Shown in pieces: positions 23,848 through 35,174 of a stretch of DNA of 64,000 bases. The position numbers and the translations under genes were made by a program. The DNA is from Enterobacter ludwigii. GTDB taxonomy: Bacteria > Pseudomonadota > Gammaproteobacteria > Enterobacterales > Enterobacteriaceae. Below the pieces are notes generated by a model, which ran no database searches, had not been told where the DNA came from, and saw nothing but the letters and a program-made list of their open reading frames with translations. Numbering within the stretch: the first letter of the stretch is position 1; each line of letters begins with the position of its first letter. Where the stretch lies: contig NZ_CP017279.1 in NCBI RefSeq assembly GCF_001750725.1, positions 4,154,001 to 4,218,000 on the forward strand. Reading direction: 5' to 3'.

Positions 23848-24120
23848 ATGAAAACCTATACCTTTGATTTTGACGAGATCGACAGTCAGGATGACTTCTA
23901 TCGTGAATTTATCCGGGTGTTTGATCTTGAACGGGAAAGCGTCACCAATCTGGACACGCTGTGGGACGTGGTGACCGGCAGCCTGCTGCCGTTACCGCTG
24001 GAAATTGAGTTTATCCATCTGCCTGAAAAGTTGCGCAGACGGTTTGGCGCACTCATTTTGCTGTTTGATGAAGCGGAAGAAGAGCTGGAAGGGCAGCTAC
24101 GCTTCAACGCGCGCCATTGA
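23848..24120 (+). CDS. yhcO: YhcO, barstar-like protein
   Basis: 90-residue acidic protein of the barstar family, which in Bacillus amyloliquefaciens inhibits the RNase barnase. It starts [18 protein letters not shown] and contains the family pattern [11 protein letters not shown], where barstar uses this helix to plug the RNase active site. No barnase-type RNase is encoded next to it, so it is an orphan as in E. coli and its partner is unknown. It is 45 bases downstream of the aldehyde dehydrogenase on the same strand. Confidence 0.88.
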   Translation: MKTYTFDFDEIDSQDDFYREFIRVFDLERESVTNLDTLWDVVTGSLLPLPLEIEFIHLPEKLRRRFGALILLFDEAEEELEGQLRFNARH

Positions 24121-24129
24121 TCAAGCCAT

Positions 24130-24159
24130 AAAAAAGCCCCTGACCAGAAGGCCAGGGGC
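24130..24159 (-). terminator. Terminator downstream of the yhcN-type pair
   Basis: Stem GCCCCTG / CAGGGGC (24136-24142 / 24153-24159) followed on the minus strand by six T. It lies 29 bases after the stop of the first-listed yhcN-type gene and ten after the yhcO stop, so it may act on both strands. Confidence 0.8.
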
Positions 24160-24187
24160 AAGTCGTATGATGAGATACGACGAGGGT

Positions 24188-24454
24188 TTATTTATACAGT
24201 TGAGCCGTTGCATGCCAGTGGTCACCCTGGTTCAGCTCGGTGACGCGATAGCTGCTGGCGCCTGCTTTTTCAGCTTTAGCGGCCAGTGCCTGACGGATAT
24301 CCATTGGAGAGCCGGTAACGGACGTCACAGACACACTCCCCATAGACTGCAGATTCTGCGCCTGGTCAGCGTTCACTTGCTGTACGGCGGCACTTGCGCC
24401 GAAAGAGAGAACGGATGCCAGACCGAGGGTTGCGATGATGAATTTGGTTTTCAT
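24188..24454 (-). CDS. YhcN-family small periplasmic protein (DUF1471), copy 1
   Basis: 88-residue secreted protein of the BhsA/McbA/YhcN family; members are stress-induced in E. coli (acid, peroxide, metals, biofilm) with unclear mechanism. A Sec signal peptide covers residues 1-22, ending ASA. The mature part shows the family features VSVTSVTGSPMDIRQALAAK and GASSYRVTEL-x-QGDHWHATAQLYK. It is a tandem relative of the next gene, sharing signal peptide, the SPMD turn and the C-terminal GDHWHATA-LYK, and clearly diverged in the middle. It lacks an obvious equivalent in E. coli at this locus, which has one yhcN. Confidence 0.9.
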   Translation of the reverse strand: MKTKFIIATLGLASVLSFGASAAVQQVNADQAQNLQSMGSVSVTSVTGSPMDIRQALAAKAEKAGASSYRVTELNQGDHWHATAQLYK

Positions 24455-24564
24455 AGTTTTTGCTCCTGAATAGGGTTTTTGCTCAACGGCGAGAAGGGTT
24501 GAACTGCTATTTTTATGCCTGGTGCCGTTGAGTAGAGATTTTGGTCTTCAGTTATTACTAAAAC

Positions 24565-24828
24565 TTATTTGTACAGCTCAGCGGTTGCGTGCCAGTGGTC
24601 ACCTGAACGCGCTTCAATGATGCGATAAGATGACGCACCTTGTTCTTCCGCTTTTTTGTTCAGCATCTCATGCATGTCCATTGGAGACGTGCCGATTGCG
24701 CCGACAGAAACCGTACCGATTGCCTGGCGGGATTGTGCCTGCTCGGCATTGATAGCGTCAGCGGCGAAAGCACCGAATGACAGGACAGACAGGACGCTGA
24801 GCGCCGCTACAGTAGTTTTGATTTTCAT
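24565..24828 (-). CDS. yhcN: YhcN, small periplasmic stress protein (DUF1471), copy 2
   Basis: 87-residue BhsA/YhcN-family protein with a signal peptide (residues 1-22, ending AFA) and a mature domain with GTVSVGAIGTSPMDMHEML and ARSGDHWHATAELYK. It looks closer to E. coli YhcN, which is induced by cytoplasmic acid and contributes to acid and peroxide survival. It lies 110 bases upstream of the other copy on the same strand, with no strong terminator between, so the two may share transcripts from the promoter region at 24829-25205. Confidence 0.92.
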   Translation of the reverse strand: MKIKTTVAALSVLSVLSFGAFAADAINAEQAQSRQAIGTVSVGAIGTSPMDMHEMLNKKAEEQGASSYRIIEARSGDHWHATAELYK

Positions 24829-25205
24829 GATTCTTTACCTCGTCGAATTTTTAGTGGGGTCTTTGTTTCGTGACCCTCATCACAAAATCAAGTATACACT
24901 AATAACGGTAAAAATTAATACCAGACTAATTGTTTCTGTTGTTATTACGTATTAACTAACCTGTTTTTTATAACCTAATGGCATAAAATTGTGCGTTTAT
25001 TGTTCAATGTGTGGCTGTATATCTAAGAAAATCATATGGATATCAGCTTTTGATTTTTTGTGCGATTTTTTGATTTATCATTCACCAAATGAATGTTAAT
25101 GGGCGGTAAAAAGCACTATTTGTTAAAGTAAAGGGCGGGATAAAACAGGGGTAAACGCGGCAGAAGCAGAATGATCCCCGCAGCAGGACGCCACGGGGAG
25201 GGTAA
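24829..25205. other. Intergenic region between yhcN and argR
   Basis: AT-rich 377-base gap. The left part is the upstream region of the yhcN pair. An imperfect GC-rich hairpin (CCCCG at about 25174 with CGGGG at about 25193) just after argR may end its transcript. No open reading frame or repeat was seen. Confidence 0.6.
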
Positions 25206-25679
<474 letters not shown>

Positions 25680-25702
25680 TCACCCGGAATATGACGAAAG
25701 AA

Positions 25703-25740
25703 ACAACATTATTATGCATGTGGATGAATTTTTATGCAAA
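25703..25740. promoter_or_regulatory. Double ARG box operator of argR
   Basis: Two 18-base sites, 25703-25720 and 25723-25740, fit the ARG consensus. The distal one reads TGAAT-TTTT-ATGCA; the proximal one reads, on the minus strand, TGCAT-AATA-ATGTT. Spacing and order correspond to the E. coli argR operator. Confidence 0.85.
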
Positions 25741-27012
<1,272 letters not shown>

Positions 27013-27052
27013 AACGGATGTCCCCATAGGCCGGGCCGTCATGCCGCCCGGC

Positions 27053-27084
27053 AAAAAAAACGGAGCAATGCGCTCCGTTTTTTT
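27053..27084. terminator. Bidirectional terminator between mdh and degS
   Basis: CGGAGC / GCTCCG stem (27061-27066 / 27072-27077) flanked by eight A on the left and seven T on the right. A second GC-rich hairpin GCCGGGC...GCCCGGC at about 27030-27052 precedes it and strengthens termination of mdh. Confidence 0.9.
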
Positions 27085-27091
27085 ATGCCTG

Positions 27092-28159
27092 TCAGTTGGT
27101 GGCCGGGTATTCCTGAATCGTCACCTGCAGCGTCAGCTTCTTATCGTTACGCATGACTTCAACCGGGATGATAGAGCCAGGACGGATCTCCGCAACCTGA
27201 TCCATGGTCTCCAGCGCCGATACCGCTGGTATGCCGTTGACCGACACGATGACATCATTAACCTGAATTCCCGCGTTAGCCGCCGGGCCGCCAGGCGACA
27301 CTTCGTTGACCACGATGCCCTGAATCTGATCGATGCCACCGCCCTGCGAATGCATAGGCGCAATTTCACGACCGCCAATACCAATATAACCGCGGATCAC
27401 ACGGCCATCGCGGATCAATTTATCCATGATCTTGGTCGCCAGCTGGAATGGAATGGCGAACCCAATCCCTTCCGGCGTCTCACCGTCATTGCTTTTATCG
27501 AACGAGAGGGTATTGATACCCATCAGTTCGCCCAGCGAGTTGACCAGCGCACCGCCGGAGTTACCGTGGTTGATGGACGCATCGGTTTGCAGGAAGTTCT
27601 GCCGTCCCGACGGGTTGAGGCCAATGCGACCGGTGGCGCTGATAATCCCCTGCGTGATCGTCTGGCCCAGGTTATAAGGGTTACCGATAGCCAGCACGAC
27701 GTCGCCAATATGAGGGGTTCGTTTACGGTTGATAGGAATAACCGGTAAACCGCCCGTGGCGTTGATCTTCAAAACAGCCAGGTCAGTCAGGCTATCCGAG
27801 CCCACCAGCAGGGCCTCAAACACGCGGCCATCCTGCAGGGCAACGATGATCTGGTCGGCATCGTTAATCACGTGTTTGTTGGTAATGATGTAGCCGCGCT
27901 CGTCCATAATTACCCCGGAACCGAGAGTGCGGATCTCCAGCTGGTTATGGGCTGAGCTATTGAGGCCACGGTTATAAACGTTAACCACGGCAGGCGCGGC
28001 ACGGCGAACGGCCTGGTTGTAGGTCGCAGGCGTTTCATCCGCACTGTCGAACTGAGGCGCCGACAGCTTATTGAACTGGCGTAAAGACGGCATGACGACC
28101 AGCAGCAGGCCGGCAACAATCAAACCGATGACAATTGAACGAAAGAGCTTTAAAAGCAT
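27092..28159 (-). CDS. degS: DegS, inner-membrane stress-sensor protease
   Basis: Serine protease that senses misfolded outer-membrane porins and makes the first cut in RseA, releasing sigma-E. The 355 residues equal E. coli. An N-terminal membrane anchor lies at about 5-26. The trypsin-like triad is visible in TNKHVINDAD (His96), the DLAVLKI segment (Asp126) and GNSGGALVN (Ser201). A single PDZ domain, which binds porin C-termini, spans about 255-350. It lies downstream of its paralogue degQ. Confidence 0.97.
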   Translation of the reverse strand: MLLKLFRSIVIGLIVAGLLLVVMPSLRQFNKLSAPQFDSADETPATYNQAVRRAAPAVVNVYNRGLNSSAHNQLEIRTLGSGVIMDERGYIITNKHVINDADQIIVALQDGRVFEALLVGSDSLTDLAVLKINATGGLPVIPINRKRTPHIGDVVLAIGNPYNLGQTITQGIISATGRIGLNPSGRQNFLQTDASINHGNSGGALVNSLGELMGINTLSFDKSNDGETPEGIGFAIPFQLATKIMDKLIRDGRVIRGYIGIGGREIAPMHSQGGGIDQIQGIVVNEVSPGGPAANAGIQVNDVIVSVNGIPAVSALETMDQVAEIRPGSIIPVEVMRNDKKLTLQVTIQEYPATN

Positions 28160-28208
28160 GATGCGCGTGTCGTTAATAAAGGAACGATTTGCAGCATAAC
28201 ATGAGTTA

Positions 28209-28240
28209 TCCGGACATCACACGCAGCGGTGATGTCCGGA
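28209..28240 (-). terminator. Hairpin after degQ
   Basis: Perfect 12-base stem TCCGGACATCAC / GTGATGTCCGGA with an eight-base loop, 11 bases after the degQ stop. No T-run follows, so it may attenuate rather than stop transcription into degS, or protect the degQ 3' end. Confidence 0.65.
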
Positions 28241-28251
28241 ATCGCAAATGC

Positions 28252-29619
28252 TTAGCGCAACAGAATATAGATAGACTCGTTGCCGCGCATAACCTGCAGG
28301 GCAATGACCGCCGGTTTGCTTTCCAGCACCTTGCGCAGTTCTGCGATGGATTGCACGCGATTGCGGTTCACGCCGATGATCACATCATCCTGATGCAATC
28401 CGGCCTGCGCGGCAGGACTGCTCTTCTCGACGGTATCGACACTAATCCCTTTCGTCCCGTCTTTCAGCTGTCCATCGCTCAGCGTTGCCCCTTGCAGCGC
28501 CGGGGCGATAAGCTCCGCGCTGGCAGAGGATGAGGTGCTCTTATCAAGCGTCACTTCGACATCCAGCGGCTTACCATCACGAATCAGGCCTAACTTCACT
28601 TTGGCACCCGGTTCGGTGGTGGCAATACGCGAGCGCAGTTCCGCAAAGCTGCTCAGCGGTTTATCGTTCAGGCTGACAATCACATCGCCCGACTTCACGC
28701 CAGCTTTTGCCGAGCCGGAGTTTGGCAGCACTTCACTGACAAACGCACCGCGCTGCACATTGATGTTGAACGCTTTCGCGATGTCAGCGCTCATCTCCAT
28801 CCCTTTGATGCCCAACAGCCCGCGTTTGACCTCACCGAACTGAATGAGCTGCTGCGCCAGCGTTTTGGCCATATTGCTGGGGATAGCAAAACCGATGCCG
28901 ATACTGCCGCCGCCCGGCGCCAGGATTGCGGTGTTAATCCCAATCAGCTCGCCGTTGAGATTGAGCAAGGCCCCGCCGGAGTTCCCGCGGTTGATTGAGG
29001 CATCGGTCTGGATAAAGTTTTCCAGACCTTCCAGATTCAGACCGCTGCGACCCAGCGCCGAGATTATCCCGGAGGTGGCGGTTTGCCCTAAACCAAACGG
29101 ATTTCCCACGGCGACAGCAAAATCACCAACACGCAGTTTATCGGAGTCCGCAATGGCAATTTGAGTCAGATTGCTCGGGTTTTGCACCTGCAGCAGCGCG
29201 ATGTCGCTCTGGTCATCGCCGCCAATCAGTTTGGCCTCAAACTCACGCCCATCGTTGAGCTGTACGCTGATTTTATCGGCCTGACTGATAACATGATTGT
29301 TGGTCAGAATATAACCTTTGGCCGCATCAATAATGACGCCAGAACCCAGACCTTCAAAAGGCTGCGCCTGCTGGTCGGGCGACTCATCGCCAAAATATTT
29401 TTTCAGTTCTTCAGGTACGCGTTGATTTTGTAATGCCGTGCCTTCTACCTGCACGCTCACTACTGCAGGCAGAACTTTTTCCAGCATTGGCGCAAGACTT
29501 GGAATTGCCGCCTGGCCGGGTACCTGGGAAGGCAGGGCGGCAGATGCAGGGAAGGACGCCGAGAGAGATAACCCGACACTTAACGCTATAGCGCTCAACA
29601 GCTGGTTTTTTTTCTTCAT
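28252..29619 (-). CDS. degQ: DegQ, periplasmic serine endoprotease
   Basis: Periplasmic protease/chaperone of the HtrA family, paralogue of DegP without its long LA loop. The 455 residues match E. coli DegQ. A Sec signal peptide (residues 1-27, ending ASA) precedes the protease domain with triad motifs TNNHVI (His), SDIALLQ (Asp) and GNSGGALLN (Ser), followed by two PDZ domains (about 260-350 and 365-455). It lies upstream of degS, 92 bases apart, as in E. coli. Confidence 0.97.
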   Translation of the reverse strand: MKKKNQLLSAIALSVGLSLSASFPASAALPSQVPGQAAIPSLAPMLEKVLPAVVSVQVEGTALQNQRVPEELKKYFGDESPDQQAQPFEGLGSGVIIDAAKGYILTNNHVISQADKISVQLNDGREFEAKLIGGDDQSDIALLQVQNPSNLTQIAIADSDKLRVGDFAVAVGNPFGLGQTATSGIISALGRSGLNLEGLENFIQTDASINRGNSGGALLNLNGELIGINTAILAPGGGSIGIGFAIPSNMAKTLAQQLIQFGEVKRGLLGIKGMEMSADIAKAFNINVQRGAFVSEVLPNSGSAKAGVKSGDVIVSLNDKPLSSFAELRSRIATTEPGAKVKLGLIRDGKPLDVEVTLDKSTSSSASAELIAPALQGATLSDGQLKDGTKGISVDTVEKSSPAAQAGLHQDDVIIGVNRNRVQSIAELRKVLESKPAVIALQVMRGNESIYILLR

Positions 29620-29743
29620 CGATGCTGACTCTCGTAACCTGGAATAAAGGAAAAACGGCCCTAAAACACGTTGATGTTATTGAATTTTAAACCGCTGAAC
29701 AATGAAGTGCTTACTCAATAATAGCTGGGGTCATGAAGAAAGG

Positions 29744-29766
29744 ACGGGCGCAATAGCAGCGCCCGT
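29744..29766 (-). terminator. Terminator of zapG
   Basis: Eight-base stem ACGGGCGC / GCGCCCGT with a seven-base loop, 22 bases after the zapG stop; on the minus strand it is followed by a pyrimidine-rich stretch CCTTTCTTC. Confidence 0.65.
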
Positions 29767-29788
29767 AAAATAAATTCAGGTTGTGCGA

Positions 29789-30187
29789 TTAATCGCGTTT
29801 TGCACCGCCGCGCAGCAGGCCGGACGCGCCATCTGAATAGTCGCGTGGCATCTGAACAGGGGCCTGATCGTTACCGGCTTCAGAGTCGGCCAGACGGTTA
29901 CGGAATGGATTGGATTCCGCGGTCATTTCTGGCAGCAGGCTGCTGGAGCTTTTTGCCATATGTTGATAGAGCTGACGATAGTCGGTCGCCATGTTGTCCA
30001 GCAGCTCGGCGCTACGGGCAAAGTGGCTGACCAGCTCTTCACGATACTCTTCCAGTTCGGCTTTGTTCTTTTCCAGTTCGTACTGCAGTGACTGCTGCTG
30101 ACGCAATTTGCGATTACCGAAACGCATGGCCACAGCACCAATGACGATGCCGACGACTAAACCGATTAGCGCATATTCCCAGGTCAT
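29789..30187 (-). CDS. zapG: ZapG (YhcB), division and envelope-coordination membrane protein
   Basis: 132-residue inner-membrane protein (DUF1043) that in E. coli interacts with division and elongation proteins and influences cell-envelope homeostasis. One membrane span occupies about residues 5-23; a cytoplasmic coiled coil runs from about 30 to 85 (LRQQQSLQYELEKNKAELE region); the tail is disordered. It is divergent from zapE, with 189 bases between them. Confidence 0.94.
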   Translation of the reverse strand: MTWEYALIGLVVGIVIGAVAMRFGNRKLRQQQSLQYELEKNKAELEEYREELVSHFARSAELLDNMATDYRQLYQHMAKSSSSLLPEMTAESNPFRNRLADSEAGNDQAPVQMPRDYSDGASGLLRGGAKRD

Positions 30188-30376
30188 GAACTTCTCCCGT
30201 TGTCTTGTTGTTCCGTAGGGTGTTGGCTCGGCTCCTGCCTGTGCCTGATATTGCCACTATAACCGCTATTTCCGCAGAAGTGGAATCCTGACGTATCATC
30301 GCGTAGTGTAGAACGGCCTTTTTTTCATCAGTCACGTCTGCTGGTGAGTATTATTTGAAGGAATAACAATACGTTT

Positions 30377-31501
30377 ATGCAAAACCTGTCCCCTGCATCG
30401 CGATACCAACTTGCCCTTAATGAGGGTACACATCAGCCGGATGACGTTCAGCGTGAAGCGGTGAATCGTCTGGATACGATTTATCAGGAGCTCACGGCAA
30501 AACCTGCAGAGGGTGAACAGAGCGGTGGGTTGAAGGCGGCTCTGGGGCGGTTGCTCGGAAAAAAAGAGCCACAGACTCATGCGCCGGTGCGCGGTTTGTA
30601 TATGTGGGGCGGCGTCGGGCGCGGGAAAACCTGGCTGATGGACCTCTTTTATCTGAGCCTGCCGGGTACCCGTAAGCAGCGTCTGCATTTCCACCGCTTT
30701 ATGCTGCGGGTTCACGAAGAGCTGACGGCACTGCAGGGCAAAAGCGATCCGCTGGAGATTGTGGCCGACAGGTTCAAGGCGGAAACGGACGTACTCTGTT
30801 TTGACGAGTTTTTTGTCTCCGATATTACCGACGCCATGCTGCTGGGTGGCCTGATGAAAGCGCTGTTCGCACGCGGGATAACGCTGGTGGCGACCTCGAA
30901 TATCCCGCCGGATGAGCTATACCGCAATGGCCTGCAGCGCGCGCGTTTCCTGCCCGCTATTGATGCCATCAAACAGCACTGCGACATCATGAATGTTGAT
31001 GCCGGGGTGGATTACCGCCTGCGTACCTTAACTCAGGCGCATCTGTGGCTCTCTCCCTTAAACGATGAGACCACGCAGCAGATGGATAAACTGTGGCTGG
31101 CGCTGGCGGGGGCAAAACGGGCTCATGCCCCTGAGCTCGAGATTAACCATCGCCCGCTGCAAACCCTGGGTGTCGAAAATCAAACCCTGGCCGTCTCCTT
31201 TGCAACGCTCTGTGTGGATGCCCGCAGTCAGCATGACTACATCGCGCTCTCGCGTTTGTTCCATACCGTGATGCTGCTCAACGTGCCGGTCATGACGCCG
31301 CTGATGGAAAGCGAAGCGCGCCGCTTCATTGCGCTGGTCGATGAGTTCTATGAGCGTCACGTGAAGCTTGTGGTCAGCGCCGAGGTACCTTTATATGAGG
31401 TGTATAAAGGCGAGCGGCTGAAGTTTGAGTTCCAGCGCTGTCTGTCGCGCCTGCAGGAGATGCAAAGCGAGGAGTATCTTAAGCTTCAGCATATGCCATA
31501 A
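30377..31501 (+). CDS. zapE: ZapE, cell-division AFG1-like ATPase
   Basis: ATPase that associates with FtsZ late in division and is needed under high temperature or low oxygen in E. coli; homologous to mitochondrial AFG1/LACE1. The 374 residues (375 in E. coli) contain the Walker A motif MWGGVGRGKTWLMD near residue 77 and the Walker B VLCFDEFFVSD near residue 142. An AAGGA box 13 bases upstream supports the ATG. Confidence 0.95.
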   Translation: MQNLSPASRYQLALNEGTHQPDDVQREAVNRLDTIYQELTAKPAEGEQSGGLKAALGRLLGKKEPQTHAPVRGLYMWGGVGRGKTWLMDLFYLSLPGTRKQRLHFHRFMLRVHEELTALQGKSDPLEIVADRFKAETDVLCFDEFFVSDITDAMLLGGLMKALFARGITLVATSNIPPDELYRNGLQRARFLPAIDAIKQHCDIMNVDAGVDYRLRTLTQAHLWLSPLNDETTQQMDKLWLALAGAKRAHAPELEINHRPLQTLGVENQTLAVSFATLCVDARSQHDYIALSRLFHTVMLLNVPVMTPLMESEARRFIALVDEFYERHVKLVVSAEVPLYEVYKGERLKFEFQRCLSRLQEMQSEEYLKLQHMP

Positions 31502-31507
31502 ATGCGA

Positions 31508-31545
31508 CCTTCTCCCTGTGGGAGAGGGGCTGGGGGTGAGGGCGG
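31508..31545. repeat. Enterobacterial intergenic palindromic repeat
   Basis: The segment has the TTCTCCC-TGT-GGGAGA stem followed by a GGGGTGAGGG-type tail seen in a dispersed intergenic repeat of Enterobacter, Salmonella and others. It starts seven bases after the zapE stop and may double as its terminator. Family membership is from memory. Confidence 0.6.
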
Positions 31546-31621
31546 CAGACCGCAAAAACCTTACCCCCGAAAAACCCGCCTCGAATCACATTTAAGGGTC
31601 GATCTTTGACCTCAACTTCTC

Positions 31622-32219
<598 letters not shown>

Positions 32220-32231
32220 TCGGGATTATAG

Positions 32232-32627
<396 letters not shown>

Positions 32628-32660
32628 TCCTTTTCTGCTTACGCAGAAACGATTGGCGAA

Positions 32661-32686
32661 AAACCCGCTTCGGCGGGTTTTTTTTT
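32661..32686 (+). terminator. Rho-independent terminator of rplM-rpsI
   Basis: Stem AAACCCGC / GCGGGTTT with a TTCG tetraloop and a run of nine T; a textbook intrinsic terminator. Confidence 0.95.
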
Positions 32687-32939
32687 ATGGATAATGTGCA
32701 GGTTATCCACAGCATCACTGCATATATCTTCTCTTTTTCCACATTTCCAGAATCCCCTCACCACAAAGCCATCAAAATCTGGTAAACTATCATCCAATTT
32801 TCTGCCCAAATATCGGTGAATACTCGTTTTTTGTTCGATTCTTGAACAATGTGTTTTCTCTGGGATGGGCGATACAACATCTGGCTGGCCCTGTTTGGGC
32901 TGGTAGCAGTAAAAATTCTGAATATACCTGGAGGTTTTC
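32687..32939 (+). promoter_or_regulatory. sspA upstream region
   Basis: 253-base AT-rich gap before sspA. An extended -10 candidate TGGTAAACT at about 32780-32788 is the best promoter match; no convincing -35 box is seen. A GGAGG box directly precedes the sspA ATG. Confidence 0.45.
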
Positions 32940-33578
32940 ATGGCTGTCGCTGCCAACAAACGTTCGGTAATGACGCTGTTTTCTGGTCCTACTGACATTT
33001 ATAGCCATCAGGTTCGTATCGTGCTGGCCGAGAAGGGTGTCAGTTTTGAGATCGAGCATGTGGAAAAGGATAACCCGCCTCAGGATCTGATCGATCTCAA
33101 CCCGAGCCAAAGCGTACCGACGCTGGTGGATCGCGAGCTGACCCTGTGGGAATCCCGTATCATTATGGAATATCTGGATGAGCGTTTCCCGCATCCACCA
33201 CTGATGCCTGTTTACCCTGTTGCACGTGGTGAAAGCCGCCTGTACATGCAGCGTATCGAAAAAGACTGGTACACGCTGATGAACGTTATCGTCAACGGTT
33301 CCTCTTCTGAAGCAGACGCTGCACGCAAGCAACTGCGTGAAGAGCTGCTGGCGATTGCCCCTGTGTTTGGTCAGAAACCATTCTTCCTGAGCGATGAGTT
33401 CAGCCTGGTAGATTGCTACCTGGCGCCGTTGCTGTGGCGTCTGCCAACCCTGGGCGTAGAGTTCAGCGGTCCGGGCGCGAAAGAGCTGAAGGGCTACATG
33501 ACTCGCGTATTTGAACGCGATTCTTTCCTGGCATCTTTAACTGAACCGGAACGTGAAATGCGTCTCGGCCGAGGCTAA
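32940..33578 (+). CDS. sspA: SspA, stringent starvation protein A
   Basis: RNA-polymerase-associated transcription factor with a glutathione-S-transferase fold but no transferase activity; it bridges sigma-70 and core and lowers H-NS levels in stationary phase. The 212 residues equal E. coli. The thioredoxin-like N-domain includes MTLFSGPTDIYSHQVRIVL, and the NPSQSVPTLVDRELTLWES segment is the GST-like pocket. Its stop overlaps the sspB ATG by one base. Confidence 0.97.
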   Translation: MAVAANKRSVMTLFSGPTDIYSHQVRIVLAEKGVSFEIEHVEKDNPPQDLIDLNPSQSVPTLVDRELTLWESRIIMEYLDERFPHPPLMPVYPVARGESRLYMQRIEKDWYTLMNVIVNGSSSEADAARKQLREELLAIAPVFGQKPFFLSDEFSLVDCYLAPLLWRLPTLGVEFSGPGAKELKGYMTRVFERDSFLASLTEPEREMRLGRG

Positions 33579-34075
33579 TGACTGTGGAAATGTCACAACT
33601 TACCCCACGCCGTCCGTATCTGCTGCGCGCCTTCTATGAATGGCTGCTGGATAACCAGCTCACGCCGCACCTGGTTGTGGATGTGACGTTGCCGGGCGTG
33701 CAGGTTCCTATGGAATATGCACGTGACGGGCAGATCGTACTGAACATCGCGCCGCGCGCGGTGGGTAACCTTGAACTGGCCAACGACGAAGTGCGCTTTA
33801 ACGCGCGTTTCGGCGGTGTGCCGCGTCAGGTTTCTGTACCGCTGGCTGCGGTGCTGGCGATTTATGCGCGTGAAAACGGTGCAGGCACTATGTTTGAGCC
33901 GGAAGCGGCTTATGACGAGGATGTTGTCGGCCTGAATGACGAAAACGGCGCTTCGGAAAACGAAAGCGAAACGCTGATGTCGGTCATTGAGGGTGACAAG
34001 CCCGATCACAATGACGATCCTGATGACGATCCGCCGCCGCGCGGAGGCCGTCCGGCACTGCGCGTTGTGAAGTAG
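33578..34075 (+). CDS. sspB: SspB, ClpXP adaptor for ssrA-tagged proteins
   Basis: Delivers ssrA-tagged polypeptides and RseA fragments to ClpXP. The first ATG overlaps the sspA stop (TAATG) and gives 165 residues; an ATG four codons later (33590, MSQLTPRRPY) is the alternative. Residues about 5-110 form the substrate-binding domain, 115-150 an acidic flexible linker, and the C-terminus RGGRPALRVVK is the conserved ClpX-binding module. Confidence 0.97.
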   Translation: MTVEMSQLTPRRPYLLRAFYEWLLDNQLTPHLVVDVTLPGVQVPMEYARDGQIVLNIAPRAVGNLELANDEVRFNARFGGVPRQVSVPLAAVLAIYARENGAGTMFEPEAAYDEDVVGLNDENGASENESETLMSVIEGDKPDHNDDPDDDPPPRGGRPALRVVK

Positions 34076-34095
34076 TAAAAGCATTTTTATCGACT

Positions 34096-34131
34096 ATCCA
34101 GTTAGTTATTCAGACTAGCTGGATTTTTTTT
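34096..34131 (+). terminator. Terminator of sspAB
   Basis: 11-base stem ATCCAGTTAGT / ACTAGCTGGAT (one T-G wobble), seven-base loop, then seven further T. It isolates sspAB from the fimbrial operon. Confidence 0.88.
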
Positions 34132-34455
34132 ATGTCTTTTTATGTCAAAACGTTTAATAAAGTAAATCATATACATCCCTTCTTTTTTGCTTGCCCCCAC
34201 CGTTCGGATAATTTCAAGCTATATCTCCGCTGAATATAATATGTCGTTTTAAAGCTATATACACTCTTATAAATAAATATCACTTATTGATAACGTTATT
34301 CTAAATCCATAAATTAATTTTTCTAAATTGCTTGTATTTATAAAGATTATATTATCTACGCATGCTCTCAAGCATGACGATAAACAGTATGGGGTAAATT
34401 TATTTATCCCTGCTGTATTTAATATTGCAATTACTCATATGTTAAGGAATAACAA
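34132..34455 (+). promoter_or_regulatory. AT-rich upstream region of the fimbrial operon
   Basis: 324 bases, strikingly A/T-rich compared with the flanking core genes. No reading frame. It must carry the fimbrial promoter and is the kind of sequence silenced by H-NS in enterobacteria. No invertible-element inverted repeats were noticed. A TTAAGGAAT ribosome-binding site precedes the first subunit gene. Confidence 0.6.
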
Positions 34456-35139
34456 GTGAAAAAGGTTTTACTCGCTACTGCGCTCTCTCTGTGTGTGACA
34501 TCCGCTTTTGCGGCTAACCCAACTGCCGTTCTGAAAGTCAAAGGTACGCTGACTAATTCAGCCTGTACGCCTCAGTTAAGCAACGGCGGAACGGTTGACT
34601 ACGGCACAGTTAGTTTGGGTGGTTTAAGCTCAACGGCAGTTAACCAGCTGGGCCAGAAAGACATCGATCTGACTATTACCTGCACCGCAGCAACAAAAGT
34701 GTCCTGGAATATGATTGACGATCGCGCTGATTCTAACGCGAAACTCACCGTTGAGAATGGCATGTTTGGTGGTGGTTCTAATTCGTCTGAAAGCCAGACT
34801 TACGGTGTAGGTAAAACAACAGGTGCAACACCAGTGAACATCGGAACATACTCGCTGTTCGTTAAAACTGACAGCGTAATGGCTGACGGCGCTAAAGTTG
34901 ACCCAATTTACCAGCAGAATGCTACCGGTAACTGGTCGAAGAGCACCAACGGTACAACTCAGGGCGATAACTATCGTGATTTCACCGTTGCGACTGTTGG
35001 CACCCTGGCTCCACTGGCGTTCCAGACCGCAACCTTCCCACTGGTGACCTCTCTGGCGATCCAGGATACCACCACGCTGGCGATCACTGATGACACCCAG
35101 CTTGATGGTCAGGTGACTATCAGCCTGCGTTATCTGTAA
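34456..35139 (+). CDS. Putative major fimbrial subunit, DUF1120 type
   Basis: 227-residue secreted protein with a GTG start and a Sec signal peptide (residues 1-20, ending AFA). The mature part begins ANPTAVLKVKGTLTNSACTP and has a cysteine pair (NSACTP and LTITCTA) that can form the pilin disulphide, followed by KVSWNMIDDRADS, a pattern of the DUF1120 proteins that accompany chaperone-usher genes. It is longer than ordinary type 1 pilins (about 160). A terminator follows before the chaperone gene, as expected if the main subunit is made in excess. The E. coli relative at this locus is gltF-like; no orthology is claimed. Confidence 0.8.
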   Translation: MKKVLLATALSLCVTSAFAANPTAVLKVKGTLTNSACTPQLSNGGTVDYGTVSLGGLSSTAVNQLGQKDIDLTITCTAATKVSWNMIDDRADSNAKLTVENGMFGGGSNSSESQTYGVGKTTGATPVNIGTYSLFVKTDSVMADGAKVDPIYQQNATGNWSKSTNGTTQGDNYRDFTVATVGTLAPLAFQTATFPLVTSLAIQDTTTLAITDDTQLDGQVTISLRYL

Positions 35140-35174
35140 GACTTTTAATCGAGTAAACGTAATTTAATTAACCG

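Noticed and set aside
23848..24120. Toxin-antitoxin pair based on the barstar-like gene
   Set aside because: No barnase-like or other small toxin gene adjoins it on either strand.
34132..34455. Invertible promoter switch ahead of the fimbrial operon
   Set aside because: No paired inverted repeats and no recombinase gene nearby.
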